Assembly: GCA_029204045.2 (NCBI GenBank) | Contig: JAQNDB010000485.1 | Span: 1 to 64,000 of the forward strand | DNA: 64,000 nucleotides | Direction: 5' to 3' | Origin: Tillandsia leiboldiana | Taxonomy: Eukaryota; Streptophyta; Magnoliopsida; Poales; Bromeliaceae | Shown here: positions 34,265 through 45,835 of the stretch, piece by piece | Layout of the letters: the number at the start of each line of letters is the position of its first letter | Numbering within the stretch: the first letter of the stretch is position 1 | Position numbers and translations under genes: made by a program | The notes under the pieces: model-generated | Told to the model about the DNA's origin: nothing | Seen by the model: only the letters and a program-made list of their open reading frames with translations | The model's database searches: none

Positions 34265-35460
34265 TATTCAAGGCCTGGAGGGGAAAGGGCCTGCTCGGCC
34301 CGGCCCGGCCCGGGTCTGCGCGGCCCGGCCAGGCCCGATGCGGTCCACGAGGCCCGGCCCGGCCCGCAAGGCCCGGCCCGGCCCACGCGCTCCGGCTAGC
34401 GAGGAACGGACCGGCCCACGCGCTCCGGCCCGCGAGGACCGGCCCGCGAGGACCGGCCCAGCCCGCGAGGACCGGCCCGGCCCGCGAGGCCCGGCCCGGC
34501 CCGGCGAGGGCGCCGCGTGGCACCCGCGGGGCCGCCGCGTGGCGCCCGCGTGGCGCACGCGTGGCCGCCGCGTGGCGCCCGCGTGGCCGCCGCGTGGCGC
34601 CCGCGTGGCCGCCGCGTGGCCGCCGCGTGGCCGCCGCGTGGCCGCCGCGTGGCCGCCGCGTGGCGCCCGCGTGGCGCCCGCGTGGCGCCCGCGTGGTGCC
34701 CGCGTGGCGCACGCGTGGCGCCCGCGTGGCGCACGCGTGGCGCCCGCGTGGCGCACGCGTGGCGCCCGCGTGGCGCACGCGTGGCGCCCGCGTGGCGCAC
34801 GCGTGGCGCCCGCGTGGCGCACGCGTGGCGCCCGCGTGGCGCACGCGTGGCGCCCGCGTGGCGCCCGCGTGGCGCACGCGTGGCGCCCGCGTGGCGCACG
34901 CGTGGCGCCCGCGTGGCGCCCGCGTGGCGCCCCCGTGGCGCCAGCGTGGCGCCCGCGTGGCGCCCCCGTGGCGCCCGCGTGGCGCCCGCGAAGCGCCAGC
35001 GTGGCGCCCGCGTGGCGCCCGCGTGGCCGGGCCGGGCCTCGCAGTCGGACCGGACCTCGCAGGCCGGGCCGGGCCTTGCGGGCCGGGTCGGGCCGGACCT
35101 CGCAGGCCGGGCCGGGCCTCGCGGGCCGGGCCTTGCGGGTCGGTCCGGACCTCGCAGGCCGGGCCGGGCCGGCCCGTGCCTCGCTTGCCGGGCCGGGCCT
35201 GGCGGCTACGGGCCGGGCCTTCCGGGTCGGTCCGGACCTCGCAGGCCGGGCCGGGCCGGCCCGTGCCTCGCTTGCCGGGCCGGGCCGGGCCGGTACGGGC
35301 CGGGCCGGGCCGGTACGGGCCGGGCCGGGCCGGTACGGGCCGGGCCGCGCCGCCGAAACTGCGCCAGGCCAGGCCGGGCCGCACATATAGTGGAGAAATA
35401 GGCTGGGCCGGGCCATACATATAGTGGAGAAATGGGCTGGGCCGGGCCGAGCCGTTTCGG
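34265..35460. repeat. GC-rich minisatellite array with an 11-bp core unit
   Basis: Three zones. 34265-34510: degenerate ggcccggcc units with a 38-40 bp periodic word gcggtccacgagg. 34519-35030: about 45 copies of an 11-bp unit (gtggcgcccgc, with variants gtggccgccgc and gtggcgcacgc), partly arranged as 22-bp pairs. 35030-35385: longer units, including an 87-bp repeat (35136 and 35223) and three copies of a roughly 24-bp ccgggccggtacggg unit. Open frames run through it on both strands only because 11 is not a multiple of three and stop codons are rare in such DNA; the products are Arg/Ala/Pro/Gly repeats. It lies where C2 also has a GC-rich array at 63860. Confidence 0.93.
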
Positions 35461-35575
35461 GTGAAGGAGTTGTTATCGAATCCGATAATTTGGGCTGTTT
35501 TTCGATTATCGGGTTATCGAGTAAAATTGAGACAAGATACGCAAAAATTTCGGAAGGTATTGACTAGATACACAA
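35440..35575. repeat. dispersed module with a TTATCG palindrome, copy 1
   Basis: About 135 bp shared with 53855-53990: gccgtttcgggtgaaggag, then ttatcgaatccgataa (35473-35488, a near palindrome), then gagacaagatacgcaaaaat. Confidence 0.75.
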
Positions 35576-36946
35576 AAATTAAAATATAAATTTAATTTCG
35601 AATATAATATTTAAATCTAAATAATTGTCAATTTGATATATGTGTTTTTAAATCAACTTATTCATCAAACATATTTTTTAATTATTTTAGTATTTTATTT
35701 TTGTATAATTTTTTATTTTATTTAGAATTTTTTGTGACTCAAAAGTTTTCAAATTATAAATTTTATTTTTTCGTATGTAAATAATTGAAAATTCTGAAAA
35801 AGCAAATATGAAAATTTCGAAAACAAGAGTTACTAATTGCGATATTATCTAAAAAGAAAAGTTTCACATTTGAATATTCAAATATAAATTTAAAAAATAA
35901 AAATTTTAAATTTTAAAATTTAAATATAAAATTTAAATTTAGGAAAAAATTAAAATTTTATAATTTAATTTAAAATTAAATTTAAAATTGAAAATTGAAA
36001 ATTTTAAAATTAAAATTTTAATTTTTAAATCATTACTTAAATTTTCAAATTAAAAATTAAAATATGAATTTAAATTTTCTATTTCAATTTTAATATTTTT
36101 ATTTTAAATTTAAATTTTTAAACAATGGTGTTTTAAATTTAATATTTGAAATTTAAAATTTAAAATTTGAAACTTGAAATATAAAATTTGGAATTTGAAT
36201 ATTTAAATTATGAAACTTTAATTAAAAATTTATTTTACTGTACATCAATCAAAATCGTTTAATTTTTTTATATATGATAAATTTGATTTAAAAATTTTTA
36301 AAATCTGGACCCATTTAGTAAATAAATAAAAAAAGGATTATTCAATGACGGCCCACTAAATCCAAGAAGCATCCGTTGTATAATTCAAATTCAAAATCTA
36401 AATTTAAATTTTAAATTCTAATTTTAAAATGTTAATTAGAAATTTTAAAATTCAAATATTAAAATTAAATTTTGAAAAAAAAATAAAATTTTATATTTTC
36501 ATTTAAAATATGACTTTAAATGTTTAAATCTAAATTTTATAAAAATGTTTAAATCTAAATTTCAATTTTAAATTTCAATTTTTAAATCTAAATTTAAATT
36601 TTCATTTTCGATTTTAAGATCTAAAATTGAAATTTGAAATTTTAAATACTCGAATTTAAGTTTTATAATTTAAAATTTAAAATTTAAAGTTTGTTATTTT
36701 AAATTTAAAATTTAAAATTTGGAAAATAAGTAACTTCAAAAAATATATATTTCAATTTAAGATGATAAGGACATAAGTAACTTAAAAAAAAATTAAATTA
36801 TAGGGAAATTAAATTTGATTTCTTAGATACATTTATTTAAAAGATGCATACTTAATATATATTTTTAAAAAATTAATGAAAATAAATGTATCTTAATTTA
36901 TTTATATCTATTTAAAATTTTATATGCCTCCAAATTTTAATTCAAA

Positions 36947-36949
<3 letters not shown>
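35576..36949. repeat. AT-rich repetitive DNA
   Basis: No gene. Contains the repeat shared with 25095-25390 (35985-36265) and words related to the arms of the 52.7-57.8 kb array (cgactcaaaagttttcaaat type). Confidence 0.6.

Positions 36950-37022
<73 letters not shown>
36950..37022. repeat. (AT)n microsatellite, about 72 bp
   Basis: A pure AT dinucleotide run. The Tyr/Ile ORF over it is meaningless. Confidence 0.95.
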
Positions 37023-37028
<6 letters not shown>

Positions 37029-38345
37029 TCATTACCCTTCCACTCATGCGATACACTCACCGCCGAACCGACAGTAAGATCGGAATTTTTACTCCAACAA
37101 CCAACAAAAAAAAAAAAATTCCCGTGAATTTGAGGACGTTGTATAGGAGGTTAAGTTCACCGCGGGTGACCAGACCCAAACAATAGTTACAGTGAATATC
37201 GCTTCGCGGGCTAACAGGACTGAGCTCGGCCCGACCTGCATAAAAGCTTGGGCCGGGCCGAGATGGGCCAGGCCGGGTCACTTCTTGCCTAATATTTTTT
37301 TTTTTTGGAATTTTAAAATTGTTATCTTTAAAAATCTTTAAAAATTTTTGAAAAAATGTATAAATATTTGTTTGACTATTAAAAAGATATTATGGTTAAA
37401 AATAATTAAAGTTTAAACTTGTAATTATTTATACAAAATTTTAAATTTAAGATTAAAAATAGTATTTGAATAAGAGTTTAGAAAGATTATAAATATTTAA
37501 AAAATTATTTGGATATAATTTTTAAAAATTAAATTACAAATTTATTTGAGTAAAATTAAAATTTTTTTTTTAAAAGTTATTCGGATAGTTTTAAAGTGAA
37601 AACTATTTATTTAAAAAATGCTTACTTAATATGTATTATAAAAAATAGATGAAAATAAATATATCTTAGTTTATTTTTATCTAATTTAAAAATATATAAA
37701 TCATATCTTAATTTATTTATATAATTTAAAATAAAATTTATAATTTTAAAATTAACATTTGAGTTTAAATTATATCGAAATTAAAAAATATTCAAATTGT
37801 AGAAAAATTAAATTCTAATTTTTTTAATTGAATGGAAATTCAAATTTTGAAATATTTATTTTAAAAACGCATGCTTACATTTTGGATTCATCCTTGATAA
37901 AAATAACAGAATAATTAATACGTATTTTAAAGAATAGATGAAATATATCTAATTTAAAAATATATAAATCATATATTAATTAATTTATATGATTTAAATT
38001 TAAAATTTTAAATTAAAATTTGAGTTTAAATTGTGAACTAAATGTAGTTTTGTATATTAAAATTTCTGTATTCTGATTAGAATTTAATTTTTAATATCTA
38101 TTTAATTTTATTTTTATTTGCTTTTAAATTTATATTTCATCTGAAATTTAAAGTTGAAATTTAGTTATATAACTTAAATTAAAATTTTAGTTTAAATTGT
38201 AGTTAAATTTAGTTTTAGATATTAAATTTGAATTAACAGTTAACAAATTTTAATTAAAGTGAATTAAAATTAGATTAAAATTTATATTTAATTTTTTTTG
38301 TTTAAATAATTATATTTTTAAAAATTTTAATTATTTTGTCCTTCA
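37023..38345. repeat. GC island remnant and AT-rich DNA
   Basis: 37205-37285 holds a short GGCC-rich island (cggcccgacctgcata...gggccgggccgagatggg). It is followed by a T tract and AT-rich DNA related to 8395-9320: the stretch near 37800-37915 matches 9170-9295. No gene. Confidence 0.55.
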
Positions 38346-38349
38346 ACAT

Positions 38350-38875
38350 TATTTTAGCCCAACCCGGCCTCGCCCGGATTAAAAATCGGGCAGGGCCGGG
38401 CCGGACCAATCCTAGGCCGATTTGCTCCAAGCAGAGCCGAATCGAGCCGTTTAGGTTATGAAAAGACTGGCCGGACCTTGTCGATAAAAAAGGCGGGCCG
38501 AGCCGGGCTCGGCCTTGCCGCACATAAAAAAAGTCGCCATGGTCCCCGCACGGCCCGTACCATTCGAGCCGAGCTGCGCCACGCCGAGCCACACCGAGTC
38601 ATGCCGAGCCACACCGAGCCGCACTTGTCAAAAAATGGGCCGGGCCTTCCTTGTCATAATTTCGGGCCTAGCTGGGCTGGGACCTGTGGCCAATAAAAAA
38701 TGGCCACCATGCAGTCTCTAATTTTGATCCGGGCAGGCCCATGATGGCCTTAGGCCTGTTTATTGGGCCTTCATACCGGCCCGGCCTTTTTCACTCTATT
38801 TATTTTAGCCCAAAAAATCGGGCTGAGCCGAAGTTTGGGCCACCAGACATAGTAGCACTGGTCCATCCTGGGCTT

Positions 38876-38877
<2 letters not shown>
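38350..38877. repeat. GGCC/CCGG-rich island
   Basis: Degenerate gccgagcc and ggcccggcc words, including several gagccacaccgag-like units (38580-38625), ending in gggcttag before a T tract. Same design as 6150-6340. Confidence 0.7.

Positions 38878-38919
<42 letters not shown>
38878..38919 (+). repeat. poly(T) tract, 42 T
   Basis: A T run at the junction of the GC island with an AT arm starting ggaggttttagg, like 6300-6340 and 45545-45581. Confidence 0.95.
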
Positions 38920-38920
<1 letters not shown>

Positions 38921-39721
38921 GAGGTTTTAGGAATTTGTATTTTTAAAAATCTAAAACTTTAACTAAAAAGCTATTATGGTTGAAAAATAATTTAAACTTA
39001 AAAAAATAAATTTAAAAAGTATTTAAATAAGAGTTTAAAAAAAGTATAAATATTAAAAAATTATTTCCACGTAACTTAAAAGAATTTATTAAAAAAATTA
39101 TTTGAATACATTTTTTTTAATAAAATGACAGGGAAATATATATATAAAATTAAAAACTTTAATTCATAATTTTTATATAAGATTATATAACTCTCTTAAT
39201 TAGCCAAGTATAAAATGATTAGGACAACTCAAAAGTAACTAAGGCAAATCCGATGTAAAAGTTGAATACTAATATTTCACTGACCGGCAACCAACAATCT
39301 GATTGAAAAGTTTAAATTTAATTTTAAATATAAATTTAATTTCTTTTTACTTTAGCTAAAATTCAGATACATATAAAATATTTTAGTACTATATATCCAA
39401 AATTTAAAAATTTGAATTGATTTCAAAATTTAAATTAAATTTAATTTAATCAAACTTAAAATTTTAAATTAATTTTGAATATATTATTTAAATCAAAACA
39501 ATAAATGGTTTGATAGGTCTATTTTAAATTATTATATATTTCCAACCTAATTTTCATTTATTTATTTATATTTATAATTTTTTTAAAAAAATATTTTATT
39601 TTTTTTTAAAAAAAAAATTTTATAATTGTTGTGTGGCACATTTTTTAAACTGCGAGAGGTTTGGACTGCTTGATCAACAAGATCAAGGAGAGCGAACATG
39701 CCTAGAAACAGTATTAAACCC
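38920..39721. repeat. AT-rich repetitive DNA
   Basis: No gene. The end (39650-39690) has a small inverted repeat, cttgatcaacaagatcaag. Confidence 0.55.
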
Positions 39722-39905
39722 ACTGCGAGTAACAATGATATGGAATATCCATATGCTCCTAGACTATATATGCTTAGAATTTCTTGGAACTCATTAAGGA
39801 TAAAATTTAATTAAATACAATATAAAGAATCAGTTCCAACAAATAATTAAGGTCCTGGGATTCATGGTTATTTCCTTGTTCCATCCTAAGAATAGAATTT
39901 AGTTT
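39722..39905. repeat. direct repeat left of the telomere-type tract
   Basis: Diverged copy of 40086-40276. Shared words include aacaatgatat/gataatgatat, atatcca.atgctcc, tggaactcat.aagga and caaataattaaggtcct.gg. Confidence 0.75.
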
Positions 39906-39970
39906 TCAACAAATAATTGCTGATGCGCTTTTCCCGAAAAAAATATATGCTATTTTTTTCCCCTTTTCGG

Positions 39971-40084
39971 TTTTAGGGTTTAGGGTTTAGGGTTTAGGGG
40001 TTAGGGGTTAGGGTTTAGGGTTTAGGGTTTAGGGTTTTAGGGTTTAGGATTTAGGGTTTAGGTTTTAGAGTTTAGGGTTTAGGG
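39971..40084 (+). repeat. interstitial telomeric repeat tract (TTTAGGG type)
   Basis: About 16 units of TTTAGGG in 114 bp, with variants GGGGTTAGGGG, TTTTAGGG, TTTAGGA and TTTAGAG. The plant telomere repeat, located internally between two diverged direct repeats. Confidence 0.97.
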
Positions 40085-40085
40085 T

Positions 40086-40276
40086 ACTAAAAGTGATAAT
40101 GATATAAATATCCACATGCTCCCAAACTATGCTAAAAAATTTTTGGAACTCATCAAGGAAACAATGTCATTAAATACAATGAAAAAAAGAAGGTTCAAGC
40201 AAATAATTAAGGTCCTAGGATTCATAGCTATTCCTTTGTTCTATCCTTATTCCTTTGTTCTATCCTTAGGATAGAA
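40086..40276. repeat. direct repeat right of the telomere-type tract
   Basis: Partner of 39722-39905. Within it, tattcctttgttctatcctta is itself duplicated in tandem (about 40228-40269). Confidence 0.75.
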
Positions 40277-40400
40277 TCCAAGTATCCAACTGATGGAAGA
40301 ACTCTGAAAAACAAAAAAAGAAAGAAACAAGCAAATAAACAAACAAACAAATATATTTCATCTATATCCCTACAATCCTAACAACCCAAGCACAATGCAC

Positions 40401-41397
40401 CAACTAAATAGCAACTAATACCATTACACTAGTTAAAATATCCACTAAACTCAAATAACAAACATACACTTGATTGTATCACTAAAAAACAAATGCGGAG
40501 CATAACTACAACTAATTCACCTCTCACTTGATTGTATCACTAAAAAACAAATGCGGAGCAAAACTACAACTATTTCACCTCTAGCGACGTTGAGCAAAAC
40601 TACAACTATTATTTAACAGATTAATCATTAAACTATCATTGCTAGTTTACTAAATGTCTTAAATATGGACTGACACCGCTATCAAATACCGTGATATATG
40701 CTACTACAAGAACAAAGAAAAACTAATTTACATCATACCTAATTCTTATTGTTACCAAAATGGGATATAAGAAGCTATAATATTTGGCTTCATGTATAAT
40801 ATTAATTTCCCAAAGTAAATAATCCTAAAATGTATAAGTCTAGATATAGTAATTGTGTTTGACTATAATAGGAAAAAGTAAGTATGAGAAAAGCCATATA
40901 TGCCTTAGAAGAATAAAATGCCGAATAGAGTTTAAATCATTAAAATTATTTTCAATGACCAATGAATTTAAAATATCCGAAAAGACTAACTAGCTCCAAA
41001 ATGAAATGTTGCAAGTACAATTACTTGGAAAAGACTAGTTTAATTCAGTGTGGCTCCGCCGAAAACAAAGAATTCTTGGTCCAAGAACAACCCAAATGTG
41101 GCCCAAACTAACTAGCAGATTTATGTGTAAATATAAGATGGTTGGCAGGTACTTGATAATCTCGTCGATAGTCGAGAAGGATATATGGTTCAGACTCTGT
41201 ATACAAAGATAAACTATCAACATATGTTTTTGATGACTCCCGGAATTATCATGGTGAACTATCTTGATTGATTAAACAAAAAGCTGATAATCTGTCGGCA
41301 AATTTGATCAGACTGTGTACCAATTTTCTCAAACATAAGCCGCTATACATATAAAGAGATCTGTCACATGAAAATCTAGCTGGTAACAGTAACTTAC
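40401..41397. other. non-coding left part of unit A2
   Basis: As in A1, with a clearer tandem repeat around cacttgattgtatcactaaa (about 40468-40565). Includes the probable intron after the exonuclease exon. No gene recognised. Confidence 0.5.
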
Positions 41398-41632
41398 GGA
41401 GGCTCAGATCAGCAGTAGGATCACACTTGTACTGAGCAAAGTAATGCTTCAAAGTGTAAAATGACCAGCGCCCAAACTCAGGAACGGGCATAGCTATCTG
41501 CACATCTTCCGATATCAACTGCTTGAAGTCTTTATCCGGGGAGCCAATTACAACTCGAAATCCCTTTTGTAGAATTTTATCTTTTAGTGTAGCCACTACA
41601 TCATCTGCCTCATAACCATTAACTTTAACAAA
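41398..41632 (-). pseudogene. 5'-3' exonuclease family exon, intact frame (A2)
   Basis: A 235-nt exon read on the minus strand. It follows an acceptor (ACTGAGGCAG) and ends at CC|GTAAGT. In frame it gives a VNGYEADDVVATL start, then VVIGSPDKDFKQLISEDVQ and FGRWSFYTLKHY, and stops inside the Arg codon after CDPTADLSL, a split-codon boundary that fits continuation with the metal-binding region of plant 5'-3' exonucleases of the PIN/FEN type. The two Asp of YEADD and those of SPDKDF are in the conserved acidic set of the family. Other exons are not seen nearby, so the gene is fragmentary. The open frame at 41249-41596 overruns this exon into intron. Confidence 0.75.
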
Positions 41633-42718
41633 CTGCCTCAGTTAATAATTTGATTTCACACGTAGTTCACCAAAATATAACACTAACATTCGTGATTAGA
41701 GCACCTAAACTTAAATCAGTTTCAAGAAAGAACACCAGGGATTGGGAGGAAATAACAAGCAATTAAAAGACCTTTTGGCTAGTTGTAAAGGAATGCTTTA
41801 TGATGAATAAACCTGCTTCAACATCAATGGCTACGAGTTCAAAATAACCATAACAATAATAATAAAAAAGGGAATAGATTCCTATGGAACCAAAATGTAC
41901 CACAATTTTGATTCGGCCCATACTCCATACTGTATGATAGCTTGAACTCACCTTTGAATCGTTATAAATAAACCCTATTTCTGTAAGATGAAAGAAGGGG
42001 TTCAAGTACTTAAAAGGACTCCACATCCTAGATTCATTTTGAGACATGCCTATAGGTGACTTTCACGAGACTAACGCATCATGTTTATAAGGTTGCAGCA
42101 AACTAGAGATTAAACAATCATATGGCAAATAAAAACCATGGAAAAATTAAGCTAAACATTTCATGAGTGGCGTATACACTCTGCTTAAGCATTATGAGAA
42201 TCATCCATTAAACATTCCACGAACAAAAAGTGCAAACTTTTGCGATGCCTGGAAGCTGAAATGAGCATTTGAACCGTCAAAGCAGAAACTAAAAAGCTGT
42301 CATACACCTTTTGAATGAAAAAGTGATTAGTATTTCTTCAAAATACTCTACTCAAATAGCAATTTTGCATCAACTTTAGCTGGAGCAAAGAGCTCCTTTA
42401 GTACAACTGAGAGTAGATTTTACTAATCAATCGTTTCTCTCGCCCTTCAAAAAAGAGGGTAAGATCAGAAAATGAGGAAATTTACCCTTGTTAACAAACC
42501 AGATGGCAGTTACCAAGGCCATGCTCATAACTGTCTTATATCCTTTCGCCTTCAATTGCTTTCATTTCATGATGCTTATAAATGGTATAACAACCACCGG
42601 AAGCAAATTGTAGCTTCGGACAGCAGCTTAATTCAATTTGCTGCGCAAGCGAGCGACCCATTTCAGTTCATAGCCAAGGTGCTGTCTAAGAGCTCTCAAG
42701 CAGGGCCTAAAATTCATT
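41633..42718. other. intron-like DNA and rearranged polymerase flank (A2)
   Basis: Contains the conserved but unassigned minus-strand frame 41763-42047 (one residue different from A1) and the scrambled 20-mer at about 42519-42539. The plus-strand frame 42472-42789 has no counterpart of similar length in A1 and is probably accidental. Confidence 0.4.
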
Positions 42719-43606
42719 CTACTTCTCAGCATGGTGTTTCCCGCCATCCGAAGGACTCTGAAAAAGAGCTTCGCCGCACACTGTATTGACATATAACTCG
42801 TAACTACTTACTATTGCAGATATCTTTATATCCCATTTCTTTTCATCTTTCTTGCTAGAATACTTAAGAAAAAGAAATTCCAAAATTAATCTAAGATGCC
42901 CACTGGGAATAGGATCTTTCGCCCAGTGAAAGTAATGCGCGCTTGAGTTCTTCTTCGACAACCACTCCCTTATAGAGTCTGTCGAATCCATTTCTGATGG
43001 TGACTCAGATACATCTCTGTAATACGGCCTCATCATATTCATATTAATAAACTCATTTATTACTCGAAGCGGAGCACCCATATTCACAAACACCCCCGTA
43101 TAAATATCGGGAACCAGTCTTGCGTAATGAGCAGTAGTTATGAAATTATCGTGTACTGTGTACACCGGCGCTCCGCGCCTCAAAGATAGTTCTTCCACCA
43201 CTTTCATAGCTATAAGGGCATCATTCTGGTGAATAAAGTTGGCGCACGTTGAGGATCGAGTCTTGTGACTATCCCTATCCGGCGTAGGCACTCGGAGAGT
43301 AACCCGACGTCTCTTCTTGCTCACCCTATCATAAATCCATTTATTAGCACCTACACTACGTGTATAATCCTGCACAGTTGTAAAGTATGGTATACTATAG
43401 TATACTGGTTTACCCAAGGCAGAACAAAACCAACCGATTAGACTAATCAACTTAATAAAATTGGCTATGTCTGGATATTTATCGCTCCAAAATTCATGGC
43501 AAAGTACACCGATCTCATAGCTATCCTTATAGCTTAGCAATGAACCAGAAACATCCCTTATATCCTTTGCCATGCTCATAACTGTCTTACCATATACCAA
43601 GGGCAT
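42719..43606 (-). pseudogene. C-terminal mitochondrial-plasmid-type RNA polymerase fragment (copy A2)
   Basis: Same fragment as in A1, with 295 codons. It starts at the motif-B region (PLVYGKTVMSMAKDI, residues 2-16) and keeps VHDNF at 151-155. It ends early because the Trp codon TGG of A1 is TAG here (complement at about 42719-42721). Other differences from A1 are Ile90Lys, Arg114His, Lys-to-Glu near 197, Ala-to-Thr and Glu-to-Gly, against one silent change, so I see no sign of selection. The catalytic motif A is missing in both copies. It cannot be an active enzyme. Confidence 0.82.
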
Positions 43607-44400
43607 GAAGAGGGAAAGCGCAGTGAATGGAATCAGGTCCGGTAAGTTCGTTCGCTATCTTTACTTGACTTGACATAATACCAAGAGTGAGGAAAGAGCT
43701 TGAGAGCAGACTCAGTAATAAGTAAGTAATTTCCCTATGGGATTGGAACTACTTCGTATCTCTTTCCCTTTACCTTCCTTCTTTGCTTCGACAACTATTT
43801 TATATCTATTTTTTAGATAGTCGATGTGGGAAAGTCTATTTTAAAAAAGAAAACCGCCTCTGAAATTGTTCTAGTAGCCAAGTCTAAGTATCCAATTGCG
43901 TCTTGCATGTGTAGCTAAGTTGAAAAGACAAATTTTCCTTTATATGCTTTTTTATCTCAATATCATCCCCGATGTAATATTAGTACATCAATCAAGTTGT
44001 TTTCTCCCAGTTTGGAAATATATAGTTTATTTTTTAATAAATCAAACAATGCTAGCTATTACTCGTTTTCTAATTTATTTCATCCCGGATTCTACCAATG
44101 ACAAATAATTTACAAACTCTAAAATTTACAAAACGTCTAGAGCTAGTTATCTATAGTTACATGCAAGCTGTACGATACTAAATCCAATACATGTAGAGAA
44201 AAAAAAAACACTATTGAACTCTACATACGATGACGACGACAAATAAGCTTGTAATAAAAAAGGTGTGCGGTAAAAGAACGAGGTAAAGAGGGCAACATCA
44301 CCTGTCAAAAAGGGTAGCTCCTTTAGTAGTAAGCTTCCGATAGTCTTCCCATACAAATAGTAAGTTAGGGACGGATGGTTTCCTTCTTGCTCTACTGATA
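43607..44400. other. mitochondrial-like non-coding DNA (A2)
   Basis: Counterpart of 4366-5180, with small indels. The assignment to mitochondrial origin is by look only. Confidence 0.4.
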
Positions 44401-44746
44401 GTACTACTGATTTCCTTTCAAATAATTATAAATTGCTATTAATTAATGCGTTACATATTGACTGTATATACTAATTATCTAACAAACAACTAGTTAATTT
44501 ACTAAGCATTAACTATTTGATTTACTAACATACACAAAGACACATTTTTGGAAGATAACAAGTTTGGATGCATGTTTTTTCATCTTGATAACACCTTTTT
44601 ACTAGCACAGTTGTAACTAACTAGATCATACATTCATGAACAGTTTCAGTATTGAACAACCAAAAGAAAATACAAATAAACATAGCAAAAGTGACATATC
44701 TCCATCCAAGAGAAAGTCACAACTCATTTTTAACTAATGACCCACT

Positions 44747-45028
44747 TTAAACTATGTTACCAACTAGTATTAGATCAAGGACAAGCTTAAATAAGGCGAG
44801 GAGCTCACCAGATACAACATTTTGATGAGGCTGCAAGCGAAGCTCTTCATTAATCAGCTTAAGCCCCGGATCGTCCGAGATGGTATTCTGCGCTTGCTTC
44901 TTCTCTATGTGGTACAGATCCAGCCCAATAATATCTGAGAGATCGATCAAAGAATCGCGGGGCCCAATTTCTTGATCTGTCTCGATTTCGAACCTCAAAC
45001 GATCCTGATACCAAATTGTTTTTGCCAA
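44747..45028 (-). CDS. conserved unknown 93-codon frame (A2)
   Basis: Counterpart of 5504-5785 with Asn-to-Asp and Asp-to-Asn changes. The possible donor TTG|GTGAGC-like boundary is present at about 44808 (complement). Not recognised; it may be part of a first exon or be non-coding. Confidence 0.25.
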   Translation of the reverse strand: MAKTIWYQDRLRFEIETDQEIGPRDSLIDLSDIIGLDLYHIEKKQAQNTISDDPGLKLINEELRLQPHQNVVSGELLALFKLVLDLILVGNIV

Positions 45029-45370
45029 AATTGAATTCTAAGACTCTTGAGGTAAAAATTGAACAAAATAAATTAAAGATATTAAAGAAATCTTCTACGC
45101 AAGAATCAAACTCTACCGAATTTCGCGGCGATCACGGAAGGAGCCAAACGTTTTCTCCGGACGCGGTAATCGCACGCGAGACCGAGAGGAGGACGTGGAT
45201 GCGGAATCGGCACCTTAGAAACGGAGCGCTGGGGGGCGTTGGCGGGAGGGGGAGGGGGAGGGGGAGGGCTAGAGCGAGAGAGGGCTCGGGGCGAGAGGAG
45301 CGCAGCGTTGGGGTAGCCAGAGAGATCGGGTGCGGGGGACGGGATGCTCAATTAATGGGCCGGTGTTGTG
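45029..45370 (-). promoter_or_regulatory. GC-rich 5'-region block of a duplicated gene family (A2)
   Basis: Counterpart of 5786-6130, containing the block ttttctccggacgcggtaat and a ggaggg run one unit longer. Nearby TGGGCC and TGGGCT words at 45355-45375. Confidence 0.35.
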
Positions 45371-45404
45371 ATGGGCTCAAATCGTGGAAGGGATGATATT
45401 GTTT

Positions 45405-45537
45405 TTCTTTGCCTAAGCCCAGCCCGGCCTGGCCCGGATTAAAATTCGGGCCGATCCAACGCACGAGGAGCCGAGCCAAGCCGAAAATGGGCTGAGCCGA
45501 AAATTGGACCCAGACCCGGATAGCACGAGCCGTGCTG

Positions 45538-45544
<7 letters not shown>
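45405..45544. repeat. GGCC/CCGG-rich island (A2)
   Basis: Counterpart of 6150-6299, with gctgagcc replacing one gccgagcc unit. Confidence 0.7.

Positions 45545-45581
<37 letters not shown>
45545..45581 (+). repeat. poly(T) tract, 37 T
   Basis: Counterpart of 6300-6340, four T shorter. Confidence 0.95.
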
Positions 45582-45582
<1 letters not shown>

Positions 45583-45835
45583 TGGAGGTTTTAGAAATTT
45601 TTATCTTCTAAAATCTAAAACTTTAACAACTAATGGTTGCTACAAGCTTGTCAGTACTCAGTTGAGCCATTTTCCACAAATTTAGGACAAATAGAAAATT
45701 CTCAACTTCAGCAAATTGGTTGTAGGGGTTCTAGAAGAAATGATCATATATCAAACATCTATGTTAAAACTTTTTATTCTTCTTTATCTTCTGAATAATC
45801 GGGCCACAAGCTTTCTATTCGAAGCAGGATTATTG

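Larger units (their letters stand above)
29728..34290. repeat. segmental duplication unit C1 (partner 58539-63860)
   Basis: Collinear with C2 in two blocks: 29728-30451 with 58539-60031 (after removing the 772-bp insertion from C2), and 30925-34290 with 60519-63860. Between the blocks (30452-30924 against 60032-60518) the sequences differ completely, so one copy has had a replacement or large indel. C2 has many single-base losses in homopolymers. Confidence 0.88.

Noticed and set aside
34182..35390. Open frames of up to 402 codons on both strands in the GC-rich array
   Set aside because: All frames are open because the DNA almost lacks A and T. The products are Arg/Ala/Pro/Gly repeats following the 11-bp unit, with no start context or conserved partner.
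36924..37127. ORF with Tyr-Ile repeats
   Set aside because: It translates the AT microsatellite.
39971..40084. True chromosome end
   Set aside because: The tract is only 114 bp, degenerate, and has unique and repeated DNA on both sides. It is interstitial.
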